DNA of 64,000 nt from Enterococcus sp. MMGLQ5-1 (lineage in GTDB: Bacteria > Bacillota > Bacilli > Lactobacillales > Streptococcaceae). The notes beneath the pieces were generated by a model. That model was not told the origin of the DNA. It worked only from the letters and a program-made list of their open reading frames with translations, and did no database searches. This document shows positions 44,828 through 52,944 of this stretch, in pieces. Where the stretch lies: the NCBI RefSeq assembly GCF_013155265.1, contig NZ_JABJXU010000011.1, positions 1 through 64,000 of the forward strand, read 5' to 3'. Numbering within the stretch: position 1 is the stretch's first letter; each line of letters opens with the position of its first letter. The position numbers and the translations under genes were made by a program.

Positions 44828-45349
44828 TTGATTAATGCTTATAAGAATTTTTGGAAAAATTATACAAATTTTTACGGAAAAGCAACTAGAAGTGACTATT
44901 GGTTAGTGGTATTGGCTAATTTTTTAATCTATCTTATCCCTACTACGCTTTTAATTATAATATTATCTACATCAATTAGTGCATCATACTACGGTGAACC
45001 AAGTACTGGTGCAATTATGAGCTGTATCGGTCTGGGTATACTTATGTTTGTTTACTTTGTTGCAACTTTGGTCGCTAATGTTGCCATTCAAATTAGACGT
45101 TTGAGAGATGCAGGGTTACCCTGGGGGCTATTCTTTTTGAATTTTATCCCATATATTGGTGGTTTAGTTACGTTGGTTTTATACTGCATGCCTTCAAGTA
45201 AAACGGATTTCAAGTCGACCAGTATTAATGTTACTAAAGTTGTCGAAAAATCTGAGGCTGAAAAATTAAAGGAATGGGAGCAATTGTTTGAAGCTGGCAC
45301 AATTACTCAAGAAGAATACGATAAGAAGAAAAAAGAATTATTAAATTAA
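44828..45349 (+). CDS. DUF805 membrane protein with SHOCT-like tail
   Basis: A 173-residue protein. The N-terminal 125 residues form the DUF805 fold, with YKNFWKNYTNFYGKATRSDYW, three to four membrane helices and IRRLRDAGLPWGLFFLNF. The last 30 residues, EWEQLFEAGTITQEEYDKKK, are a SHOCT-like short oligomerisation motif. TTG start with GGAGGA upstream. Function is unknown. Confidence 0.88.
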   Translation: MINAYKNFWKNYTNFYGKATRSDYWLVVLANFLIYLIPTTLLIIILSTSISASYYGEPSTGAIMSCIGLGILMFVYFVATLVANVAIQIRRLRDAGLPWGLFFLNFIPYIGGLVTLVLYCMPSSKTDFKSTSINVTKVVEKSEAEKLKEWEQLFEAGTITQEEYDKKKKELLN

Positions 45350-45531
45350 TAGTCTAATTAAGTATTTCTTTGAATGAAGATGACTTGGTATTCGTAATAT
45401 TGATGAAAAATAATCGTTAAAAAGCTTAGTAAAAATCTGTATAGGTGCTTTTTATTATCTTATAATACATTTTTCTTAAAAAATATTAGGATAAACTTAT
45501 TTCAGAATTTTGTTAAGCAATGTGATATATA

Positions 45532-45570
45532 AAATATACCTGAAACGAACATCGTTTCAGGTATATTTTT
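45532..45570. terminator. Convergent terminator between DUF805 and scrB
   Basis: A perfect 17-bp stem, AAATATACCTGAAACGA / TCGTTTCAGGTATATTT, with a 3-nt loop, and T or A tracts on both flanks. It ends just at the scrB stop codon. Confidence 0.9.
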
Positions 45571-46996
45571 AAATTTTATACTGACCATAGGAAGCCCTTG
45601 TATCACAATCGAGTAATTGAAGCTTACCAACATTATCCTGAAAGCTTCTAAAGGAAAACGTTCTTTCGCCTTCGTTTAAATAAATTTCGACAAATGAATT
45701 ATCTACAAAAATATCTACAGCATTAAGCTTTTCAATTTTTGCCTGACGCAGCTCACCATATTCTGAGTCAATTTGCATTGCAAGTCCCGCTCTTGAGAGG
45801 GTTACGAGTGATGTTGTTGAATCATATTTGAGTGTCCACTTATCATTTTTGTCACCGATAGCAATATTATAGTTACCCTCAAGATGCAGACGGTAGTATC
45901 TTGATTCAATTTGCAGGTCTTTTGAATTAATAGGTGTGAGTTCATCAAACGCAGCGAGTAATTCTGGAACAGGGAATCGATATAGCTTATTGGCATTGAT
46001 TGTCAGCTTTTGAGGCATCGTCAAACCGTGCTTCCATTTTTCTTGGTCAGTTGTATAAATCGGCTCGCCACAGCCAAACCAAGCAAAGCTGATTGCTTGG
46101 TGGTGCTCACCATAGAATGCCTGAGGTGCATAGTAATCAAAGCCACTGTCAATCTCTAACACTTCATCGCTTGAACTGACAAATTTTAAGTTTTCAATAT
46201 CTAAGTGACCAACGAGCTGTACAGTTGCAAACCGATTTTTAAATTGAAGTGCCGTTTCAGAAATGCCCATTGGCGATAGCATCAATACATCTTGCCCATC
46301 GACTTTGATCAGGCTTGGGCATTCGAGCATATAGCCTGTATCAATTGGTAAATCAATTAAACCGAGATAGTGCCAGTCATAGAGATTTTCACTTTGATAG
46401 ATTAAGAGTACCCCTTCATCACCAAAGCCATTACGACTGACGCCATTGAACTTACCGCCACCAAGCAGCATATAAAATTGCTGATTTCTCTTAAAAACAA
46501 ATGGGTCACGTAGCTCACCAGATAAGCCATCAGGGGCGCCGTCGATAATTGGTTTGTCTAATTTTTCAATCTTCCCATCAGAAGACATGATTGCCATCGC
46601 CTGTTTGGCAATTTTTCCAGCTGACGTTTTATAATTTGCCGTATAAAATAAGAAAAGATGTCCGTCATGTTCAATTGCATTGCCAGAGTAGCAGCCATTT
46701 TTTTCAAACTCTTGATCGGGAATTAATGCTATTTCTTGGTCGCTCCAATGGATTAAATCTTTAGATGCTGTATGTCCCCAATGCTTTAAACCGTGTACGG
46801 CATCAAATGGATACCATTGAAAGAAAACATGATACTTACCTTCAAAATAGGCGAGACCGTTTGGATCATTCATTAAGCCTGCTTTAGGATAAATATGATA
46901 TTTAGGTAAATACTGACTTCTGCTGACCTGATTTTCTAATTCTGATAAGATTTCTTGATCCTCAGCGCGGTAATACTTTTCTTTCGCATTAATCAT
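45569..46996 (-). CDS. scrB: Sucrose-6-phosphate hydrolase, GH32
   Basis: A 475-residue intracellular fructosidase cutting sucrose-6-phosphate to glucose-6-phosphate and fructose. The nucleophile is D44 in LMNDPNGLAYF; ELRDPFVF holds the RDP motif and MLECPSLI the acid/base glutamate. No signal peptide. It lies 31 bp after scrA and is read as one unit with it. By family it can also hydrolyse free sucrose at lower efficiency, relevant to sucrose released from raffinose by agaL. Confidence 0.94.
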   Translation of the reverse strand: MINAKEKYYRAEDQEILSELENQVSRSQYLPKYHIYPKAGLMNDPNGLAYFEGKYHVFFQWYPFDAVHGLKHWGHTASKDLIHWSDQEIALIPDQEFEKNGCYSGNAIEHDGHLFLFYTANYKTSAGKIAKQAMAIMSSDGKIEKLDKPIIDGAPDGLSGELRDPFVFKRNQQFYMLLGGGKFNGVSRNGFGDEGVLLIYQSENLYDWHYLGLIDLPIDTGYMLECPSLIKVDGQDVLMLSPMGISETALQFKNRFATVQLVGHLDIENLKFVSSSDEVLEIDSGFDYYAPQAFYGEHHQAISFAWFGCGEPIYTTDQEKWKHGLTMPQKLTINANKLYRFPVPELLAAFDELTPINSKDLQIESRYYRLHLEGNYNIAIGDKNDKWTLKYDSTTSLVTLSRAGLAMQIDSEYGELRQAKIEKLNAVDIFVDNSFVEIYLNEGERTFSFRSFQDNVGKLQLLDCDTRASYGQYKI

Positions 46997-47027
46997 CGTT
47001 AATTATTGCTCGCTTTCTATCTATTAA

Positions 47028-48458
47028 TTATATCTCAGCACCAGCGACCCCTTTGATTTTGTTATAAATAACTAAAAAGGCGATTGGTACAGCAAAGGCA
47101 ACTAAACAACCAAGGATATAGTGAATCATCACAGGAGGATTAACAATAGTAATACCTGGAATGCCTGTTAAACCGAAGCCTAAGGCTTTAACATCAAAAA
47201 TTTTCATATAGGCGCCTCCAATACCAGCACCAATTACACCTGAAATAAATGGAATGATTGAGTCCTTTAAATTGACTGCAAAAATTGCAGGTTCACTGAC
47301 ACCAACTAAGGTTGGAATAAAGCTAGAAACAGCAATTTCACGACGTTTTGATTTTTTCTTAGCTAAAAAGAACATCCCCATTGCAGCGCCACCCTGTGAA
47401 ATAATCGAAACTGCCCAGAGTGGTTGAATGTAGTTGAAGCCAGTTTCTGAAAGAAGCTGTGCTTCGATTGAACCAATCATATGATGTGTTCCTGTAATTA
47501 CCAAGGGTTGAAGTAATGCTGCAAAGATGGCGGCACCAAATACACCAGCCTTAATATATAGGAAGTTGGCAACACTACCAATACCAGCTGCGACAATATC
47601 ACCTAACGGACCAAAGACTAGGAATAGTGCTAAGGATGATACTAGAATTGTAATGGCAGGTACAAAGATAAAGGTCAGCATTTCTGGAATGCGCTTAGTG
47701 ATAAATTTCTCAAATTTTGCCATAAATAATGAGCTTAAAATTGCAGGAAAGATACCACCCTGAAAGGCAACCTGTGGAATTTCTAAGCCAAATAGGTTCC
47801 AGCTTGCGACATTATCTAAATTACCTTGCATGTAATCAAAGCGATTGGCAAGATCTGGATGAACGAGAATTAAACCAAGAATAATACCGAAAACAGGATT
47901 GCCACCAAATCTTTTAGTAGCAGAATAAGCAACAAAGACTGGTAAGAAATTAAGACCTGTGGCAATAATATTTAGAAAGCTTGAAATATCCTCTGCCCAA
48001 CGATAGTTATCGGCAAGACTACCCTCTAAGCCAAAAATACCTGTTGTATTAAAAATTGCTCGAATGCCGAGCAGCATTGCACAACCAACAATGGCTGGAA
48101 TTAAGGCAACAAAGATATCTGAGAAGGCCTTGAAAAATTCCATTGTTCGTCCTTTAAGCGATTTATCAACCGGACCAGCTGGCGCTGTCTTTTGCTCACC
48201 ACCCAAATCACCAATACCAGTTTCTTTAACAAATGCTTCATAGACACGATCGACTAAGCCGGTGCCAAAAACAATTTGTAGTTGACCCTTGTTAAAAAAT
48301 ACACCCTTGGCACCTTCGACATTCTCTAGTTTTTCTTTGTCAAATTTTTCTTGATTTAGTGTTAAACGAAGTCTGGTTACACAATGTGTTGCTCCCGAAA
48401 TATTTTCTTTGCCACCTGCTGCCGTTACAATTTCTTCGACAATTTGTTTGTAGTCCAT
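47028..48458 (-). CDS. scrA: Sucrose PTS transporter, EIIBC
   Basis: A 476-residue permease. The EIIB domain (1-85) carries the phosphorylated C26 in SGATHCVTRLRLTL; the EIIC domain follows with about ten helices and the conserved VITGTHHMIGSIEAQ and GVSEPAIFAVN. There is no EIIA domain, so an EIIA-Glc-type partner must come from elsewhere. The neighbouring scrB supports sucrose as substrate over trehalose. AAAGGAG precedes ATG. Confidence 0.92.
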   Translation of the reverse strand: MDYKQIVEEIVTAAGGKENISGATHCVTRLRLTLNQEKFDKEKLENVEGAKGVFFNKGQLQIVFGTGLVDRVYEAFVKETGIGDLGGEQKTAPAGPVDKSLKGRTMEFFKAFSDIFVALIPAIVGCAMLLGIRAIFNTTGIFGLEGSLADNYRWAEDISSFLNIIATGLNFLPVFVAYSATKRFGGNPVFGIILGLILVHPDLANRFDYMQGNLDNVASWNLFGLEIPQVAFQGGIFPAILSSLFMAKFEKFITKRIPEMLTFIFVPAITILVSSLALFLVFGPLGDIVAAGIGSVANFLYIKAGVFGAAIFAALLQPLVITGTHHMIGSIEAQLLSETGFNYIQPLWAVSIISQGGAAMGMFFLAKKKSKRREIAVSSFIPTLVGVSEPAIFAVNLKDSIIPFISGVIGAGIGGAYMKIFDVKALGFGLTGIPGITIVNPPVMIHYILGCLVAFAVPIAFLVIYNKIKGVAGAEI

Positions 48459-48487
48459 GGTAACTCTCCTTTAGTAGTTTTTTATTT

Positions 48488-48549
48488 TTGGAACGTTCCA
48501 ACTATAATTTTATTATACATGGAACGTTCCAAAAATCAAGCGTTTTCAT
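48488..48549 (-). promoter_or_regulatory. scrAB promoter with two ScrR operators and a cre-like site
   Basis: Two palindromes, TTGGAACGTTCCAA (48488-48501) and TGGAACGTTCCA (48520-48531), are centred 31 bp apart. On the minus strand TTGATT (48539-48534) and TATAAT (48517-48512) form a promoter with 16-bp spacer; one operator fills the spacer, the other lies downstream. TGAAAACGCTTGAT (48549-48536) is a cre-like site. Confidence 0.85.
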
Positions 48550-48590
48550 AAAAAAAAAACAACGAACTATTAAATATGCTTAGTCGTTGT
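48550..48590 (-). terminator. Terminator at the scrR 3' end
   Basis: ACAACGA (48590-48584 on the minus strand) pairs with TCGTTGT (48565-48559), then T9. The 5' arm is within the scrR coding end. It abuts the scrAB promoter directly. Confidence 0.75.
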
Positions 48591-49559
48591 AAAATTACCA
48601 AATTTGACTGGTAAGATATTTTTTTGCTGTGGTGAATCTGGCTTTTTAATGGCAATTCTTAAAAGCTCTGCTACACTGATTTCAGCAATTTTTTCAACAT
48701 CCTGAATGATGGTTGAGATATAAAGCTGCTGACTTGCAAAGCCTTTAGCACCGTCAAATCCAATTAATTGGACGTCCTCTGGAATTGTCCAATTGAGCTT
48801 TGCGAAGCTACGATAGATGTATTCAGCATAGCGATCAGTTGCTGCAAAAATGCCATCATAGCGGCAATCATTTTGGTAGGCCTTTAGTAAAAACTGTTCG
48901 AGTCTTTTTGGGAAATCCTTAGAGTTCCCCTTGTCTAAATGGACTTCAAAGTCAATTTTTTGATGCTGGCAATAGTCCACAAAACCGTTAATCCGCTCTG
49001 TAATTCCTAGGTTATTTGGTAAATGCCTAACAACCATTAATAGCTTTTTAGCGCCGCGCCGATCTAATTCCTTGGCAGCTAATTGCGCACCACCAAAATT
49101 ATCACTTGTCACAAAGGGTACTTTTTCATTTAGATAGCGCTCAATTGAAACAATCGGTAAATCAGAGGTAATATATGGCGTGATATCACTATAAGTAATC
49201 GTAATAATGCCTCTGACCTTTTGCTCCCTTGCCATTTTTAGATAATCTAGCTCTAAATTATAGTCGTTTTGTGAATTACATAGTAGCATTTTATAATTTT
49301 TTTTTTGTAAGGCTAGCTGAACGTAATAGGTTAATTCCGCAAAGAAGGGTGTCCAAATGGTCGGCAAAATAAAGGCTATTAGGTCGCTATCTTGTCTTTT
49401 AAGCGCTCTAGCCGCTTGATTGGGGACATAATGAAGTGCTTCGATTGCCATTTCAATGCGGTCAGCTGAAGCCTGCTTGATTTTAATGCCATTGATATAG
49501 TTTGATACTGTGCCACGCGAGACCTTGGCTAATTTAGCAACATCATTCATATTTGCCAT
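48570..49559 (-). CDS. scrR: Sucrose operon repressor, LacI family
   Basis: A 329-residue repressor. The helix-turn-helix NMNDVAKLAKVSRGTVSNYIN and hinge NQAARALK are standard; the effector domain has AFILPTIWTPFFAELTYYVQ and VQLIGFDGAKGF. It lies upstream of scrAB on the same strand, and two GGAACGTTCC palindromes sit in the scrAB promoter, the expected ScrR sites. I see no such palindrome upstream of scrR itself. Confidence 0.9.
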   Translation of the reverse strand: MANMNDVAKLAKVSRGTVSNYINGIKIKQASADRIEMAIEALHYVPNQAARALKRQDSDLIAFILPTIWTPFFAELTYYVQLALQKKNYKMLLCNSQNDYNLELDYLKMAREQKVRGIITITYSDITPYITSDLPIVSIERYLNEKVPFVTSDNFGGAQLAAKELDRRGAKKLLMVVRHLPNNLGITERINGFVDYCQHQKIDFEVHLDKGNSKDFPKRLEQFLLKAYQNDCRYDGIFAATDRYAEYIYRSFAKLNWTIPEDVQLIGFDGAKGFASQQLYISTIIQDVEKIAEISVAELLRIAIKKPDSPQQKNILPVKFGNFTTTKHI

Positions 49560-49672
49560 TAGCAGTTGCCCCTTTCATCCTCAAATTTTCAAATATTTAA
49601 TAATCCAATTTTAACATAATTCATGGAAAAATAATGGTTGTCAAGGGCTTTTTAACCGAGAGTTCAATAAAA

Positions 49673-49704
49673 ATAGCCATCAACCGATTTATAGGTTTGG
49701 CTAT
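49673..49704 (-). terminator. Terminator after the HAD phosphatase gene
   Basis: On the minus strand ATAGCCAAACC pairs with GGTTGATGGCTAT and is followed by TTTTTATT. Confidence 0.8.
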
Positions 49705-49725
49705 CTTAGCTTAGTTTAGTGCTGT

Positions 49726-50601
49726 TTAAGCTGTCCAGTTCTTATTTAAAATATTGGTAATGGCATGAGCGACACCACTTTCAACATTGGAAATGGTATG
49801 ATAGTTTGCGATTGCTTTGACGCCAGCTTCGGCATTTCCCATTGCTACACCAATCCCTGCTGATTTCAGCATACTAACATCATTATAATTATCTCCAAAG
49901 GCGGCAACATTTTTCATCGGAATCTCCAATTTATCAGCTACTCTTTTCAAAGTAATCCCTTTTTGTGCTTGAAAGTGATTGACTTCGATATTATTAGCAC
50001 CAGATGAGGTAATAAAAAGACCATCGATTTTTTCAAGCTCTTCTTTTGCGTAGCTTAATTTATCTTGATTAATGTCACCCATTGCAAAAATTTTAACCAC
50101 CTTTTGATTTTCATTACTTAAAATGGTGTCGAATTGTTTAATATAGTTAATTGGTAAGAGATCTAAATGTGAATTAATAATTTTTTTGGCTTCTTCAAGC
50201 TCTAGGTTTGGCGAGGTGCTCATCAGCCATTTGCCGAAATGAGCAGCGCGTGTTGCCTCACTTTCTGAATAACCGCCCTGGTTGGTTAATAGCTCAAAGT
50301 AAATATTATATTTTCTAAGGATTGACATTGCCTGAAAGGTTTTCGGATGTTCAATTTCTAATGAGTAAATGTTATTACCATCCTGATCAAATATTTGTGC
50401 GCCGTTTGATGTGATATAATTGCATTTGATACCGGCTTTAGCGACGGTTGGCTCAGCTTCGGCAAAGGAGCGCCCAGTTGCGACTAGGAATTTAATACCC
50501 TCTGCTTGGGCAGCCTTAATCATTTCAGCATTTTTTGCAGAAATGTTCATTTGGTCATCAAGCAATGTACCATCCATGTCGGATGCGATTAACTGAATCA
50601 T
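49726..50601 (-). CDS. Cof-type HAD-superfamily phosphatase
   Basis: A 291-residue hydrolase of HAD subfamily IIB. Motif I is IASDMDGTLLDD (nucleophile D9), motif II VATGRSF, and motifs III/IV are KVAAFGDNYNDVSMLKSAG. Such enzymes dephosphorylate sugar phosphates or pyridoxal phosphate; the substrate cannot be read from sequence. AGGAGG precedes ATG. It is transcribed alone, away from hemW. Confidence 0.92.
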   Translation of the reverse strand: MIQLIASDMDGTLLDDQMNISAKNAEMIKAAQAEGIKFLVATGRSFAEAEPTVAKAGIKCNYITSNGAQIFDQDGNNIYSLEIEHPKTFQAMSILRKYNIYFELLTNQGGYSESEATRAAHFGKWLMSTSPNLELEEAKKIINSHLDLLPINYIKQFDTILSNENQKVVKIFAMGDINQDKLSYAKEELEKIDGLFITSSGANNIEVNHFQAQKGITLKRVADKLEIPMKNVAAFGDNYNDVSMLKSAGIGVAMGNAEAGVKAIANYHTISNVESGVAHAITNILNKNWTA

Positions 50602-50941
50602 GTTTTAAGAATCCTCCTAGATTAAATTTAAATGTTAATATGGCTTAATTTGATAGCTGCAAATACTAAATAAAGCATGAGCTTGTCGTAGCCTGTTAAG
50701 TCATTTAAGATAGTTTATATTATACTATATCAAGTGTATCATTTTTATGGTGTGATAAGAAAGCGTTTAAAATTAATTCGTCTAATTAATTTTATGTTAG
50801 ATATCTATTGCCTAATTAATACTTTAAAGTGCCAATAGATTCATTGGCTGTAGTATAATAGGATATAATTATGATTTAGTATCAGCTTTAATGCTTTAGT
50901 ATTCGTTTAATTATCAGAGCAATGATATAAGGAGCTTTATC
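50602..50941. other. AT-rich divergent intergenic region
   Basis: No gene is visible. Two TATAAT elements (50854-50859 and 50864-50869) probably belong to hemW promoters, though -35 boxes are weak. AGAAAGCGTTTAAA near 50759 resembles half of a cre site. No repeat family member is recognised. Confidence 0.4.
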
Positions 50942-52123
50942 TTGCAAAATAAGATTCAAAAAATAGCTAAAATAGTTCAAAAGCCTAGTTCAACTTATAT
51001 TCATATCCCTTTTTGTTCACAAATTTGTTTTTATTGTGATTTTAGTAAGGTGCTGATAGATTATCAACCAGTTGACGCTTATATTACCGCTATATTAAAG
51101 GAAATTGAGCAGGCCAAGCCTGAGGCACAGAGGACAATCTATATTGGCGGTGGAACACCAACGGCGATCAGCCCACAGCAATTGAGACGACTTCTTGAGG
51201 GAATTGAAGCGAGAATCGATATGTCATCGGTCATTGAATATACGATTGAGGCTAATCCAAATGATTTGACTGAAGAAATTGTTGCGGTAATTGCCGATTC
51301 TAAAATTAATCGAGTATCAATCGGTGTTCAGACCTTTAATTCAAGACTCTTAAAGAAAATAGGGCGTAATCATACACCTCAGGACATTTCGACAGGGATT
51401 CAGCGTTTACGTGAAGCGGAGATTCACAACTTATCAATTGATTTAATCTATGCTTTGCCCGGTCAGACAATTGATGATTTAAGGCAAACGCTGGCAAGTG
51501 CTTTGGCACTTGAGTTACCACATTACTCGATTTATTCATTAATTTTGGAAAATCAGACAGTATTCATGAATCAGCTGAGGCGTGGTAAGTTAAACCTACC
51601 AGATAATGAAGTAGAGTATGAGATGTATCAAATCATCAGAAAGGCTCTGAGAAATCAAGGCTTTAAGCATTATGAGGTTTCCAATTTTGGTCAAAGGGGC
51701 TATGAGTCTCAGCATAATTTGGTTTACTGGAACAATCAGTCTTATTATGGCTTTGGCGCAGGTGCTTCAGGCTATGTTGATGGGATTCGCTATAAAAATC
51801 ATGGTCCAATTCAACATTATCTAAAGGGGATTGCGCAAAAACAGCCTCGAGTGAGTGAAGAAAAATTAACAATTCGTGAAATAATTGAAGAGGAGCTTTT
51901 TTTAGGGCTAAGGAAGGCTGAAGGTATCTCCATTGAGCAATTTAACGCACAGTTTCCTTTTGATTTTCAACAGCTATATGGTGTAACGGTAGAAAATCTA
52001 TTAGAAAAAGATTTAGTAAAAATTGAAGAACAGCGCCTCAAAATGACAGCTTTAGGCTTGAATCAAGGTAATGATGTTTTTGAGGCTTTTTTAATAGAAG
52101 GTGAGCTGCCGAAAATCGATTAA
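50942..52123 (+). CDS. hemW: Radical SAM heme chaperone HemW-like
   Basis: A 393-residue radical SAM protein. The cluster-binding cysteines are C25, C29 and C32 in HIPFCSQICFYCDF; YIGGGTPTAI and VSIGVQTFNSRLLKKIGRNH are conserved for the HemN/HemW family. HemW lacks coproporphyrinogen oxidase activity in the lactic bacteria studied and handles heme insertion. No heme biosynthesis gene is nearby. TTG start with AAGGAG 7 bases before. Confidence 0.88.
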   Translation: MQNKIQKIAKIVQKPSSTYIHIPFCSQICFYCDFSKVLIDYQPVDAYITAILKEIEQAKPEAQRTIYIGGGTPTAISPQQLRRLLEGIEARIDMSSVIEYTIEANPNDLTEEIVAVIADSKINRVSIGVQTFNSRLLKKIGRNHTPQDISTGIQRLREAEIHNLSIDLIYALPGQTIDDLRQTLASALALELPHYSIYSLILENQTVFMNQLRRGKLNLPDNEVEYEMYQIIRKALRNQGFKHYEVSNFGQRGYESQHNLVYWNNQSYYGFGAGASGYVDGIRYKNHGPIQHYLKGIAQKQPRVSEEKLTIREIIEEELFLGLRKAEGISIEQFNAQFPFDFQQLYGVTVENLLEKDLVKIEEQRLKMTALGLNQGNDVFEAFLIEGELPKID

Positions 52124-52143
52124 TAAACCAGAAAGGTGAATTT

Positions 52144-52572
52144 ATGATTATTATAAAAATTTCAAAAAAAGTAGCAACAAAAATTGGACTTAATTATGCT
52201 GAGCTAGAGCCTTTTTCCGAGCAATCTGAGGGTGCCTTTATCATGGATGTAGATGAGCTACCAAAGCAATTATTAAATTTTTATTATATGAATCAGGTTG
52301 ATCATTTAATTTTGTCTTATCCAATTAAGCCAATGCTGGATGGAATTGTACCGGATTTCGTCTTTGGACCTTCAATTATTGGTAATATCAAAAAAGGCTT
52401 ATTTTTTGATAATATTCCCTATTCTGATGAGGTCAGAAAGGCATTGGATGTTGAAAGCACGCAATATCAATTTGCTAAAGCGAGTGAGGCTGATTTGTCA
52501 ATGTTACATGAAACCTATCGTCATGAGCGCCGTTTAATTGAAGGTGAAATTAATCGCCGTGTGAATTTATAA
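52144..52572 (+). CDS. Uncharacterised 142-residue protein
   Basis: I do not recognise this family. It is an acidic soluble protein with no signal peptide or membrane helix. It starts MIIIKISKKVATKIGLNYAE, has the central hydrophobic stretch HLILSYPIKPMLDGIVPDFV and ends in a charged helix ETYRHERRLIEGEIN. AAAGGTG precedes ATG. It lies 20 bp after hemW and shares its terminator, so it is likely co-transcribed. Confidence 0.75.
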   Translation: MIIIKISKKVATKIGLNYAELEPFSEQSEGAFIMDVDELPKQLLNFYYMNQVDHLILSYPIKPMLDGIVPDFVFGPSIIGNIKKGLFFDNIPYSDEVRKALDVESTQYQFAKASEADLSMLHETYRHERRLIEGEINRRVNL

Positions 52573-52601
52573 GTTATTTTAATTATTAATAAAAGAAAAA
52601 T

Positions 52602-52632
52602 AAAGCAAGGTGTTGATTATCGCCTTGCTTTT
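52602..52632 (+). terminator. Terminator after the hemW unit
   Basis: AAAGCAAGGTG and CGCCTTGCTTT form an 11-bp stem with an 8-nt loop, followed by TTT. Confidence 0.85.
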
Positions 52633-52680
52633 TGCCATTGCCACTTACCTCCCGAAAATTGCTTACAATTTGAGGCGGTC
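52631..52680 (-). repeat. Dispersed repeat family 2, copy 4 (inverted)
   Basis: Read on the minus strand: GACCGCCTCAAATTGTAAGC, then AATTTTCGGGAGGTAAGTGG and CAATGGCAA, matching the family-2 core at 24611-24663. It directly follows the hemW terminator. Downstream (52681-52870) nothing coding is seen; the phrase TTGAAGCTAGCTTA occurs twice, near 52683 and 52806. Confidence 0.6.
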
Positions 52681-52884
52681 ATTGAAGCTAGCTTATTAAA
52701 AAAGCTGAAATGGCTTGGTCTGACAACTGCGAACGGTAGGTGGAATTTGAAAGTGTCGTTTTTTGACACGTCAAATTTTGACTCGGGAGCATGTTGTCAA
52801 GTCTTTGAAGCTAGCTTAGTGACCAAGATGCCATAGATTGCAAGGTATGACAATCTTCTTTTTCTAGTTGAACAAAATGCGTAC

Positions 52885-52898
52885 AGAAAGCGCATACA
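52885..52898 (+). promoter_or_regulatory. cre-like site before the galactonate-type operon
   Basis: AGAAAGCGCATACA resembles the CcpA cre consensus and lies 47 bp before the regulator start, implying carbon catabolite repression. The surrounding ATGCG / CGCAT forms a small inverted repeat. No clear -35/-10 pair is assigned. Confidence 0.6.
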
Positions 52899-52944
52899 AA
52901 AATTTAGTGATTAGGCTTAGAATAAATATGTCAGGAGGGAAAAT

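Noticed and set aside
50756-50772. Strong cre site between the HAD phosphatase gene and hemW
   Set aside because: Only one half of the consensus is present and neither neighbour is a carbon-catabolic gene.
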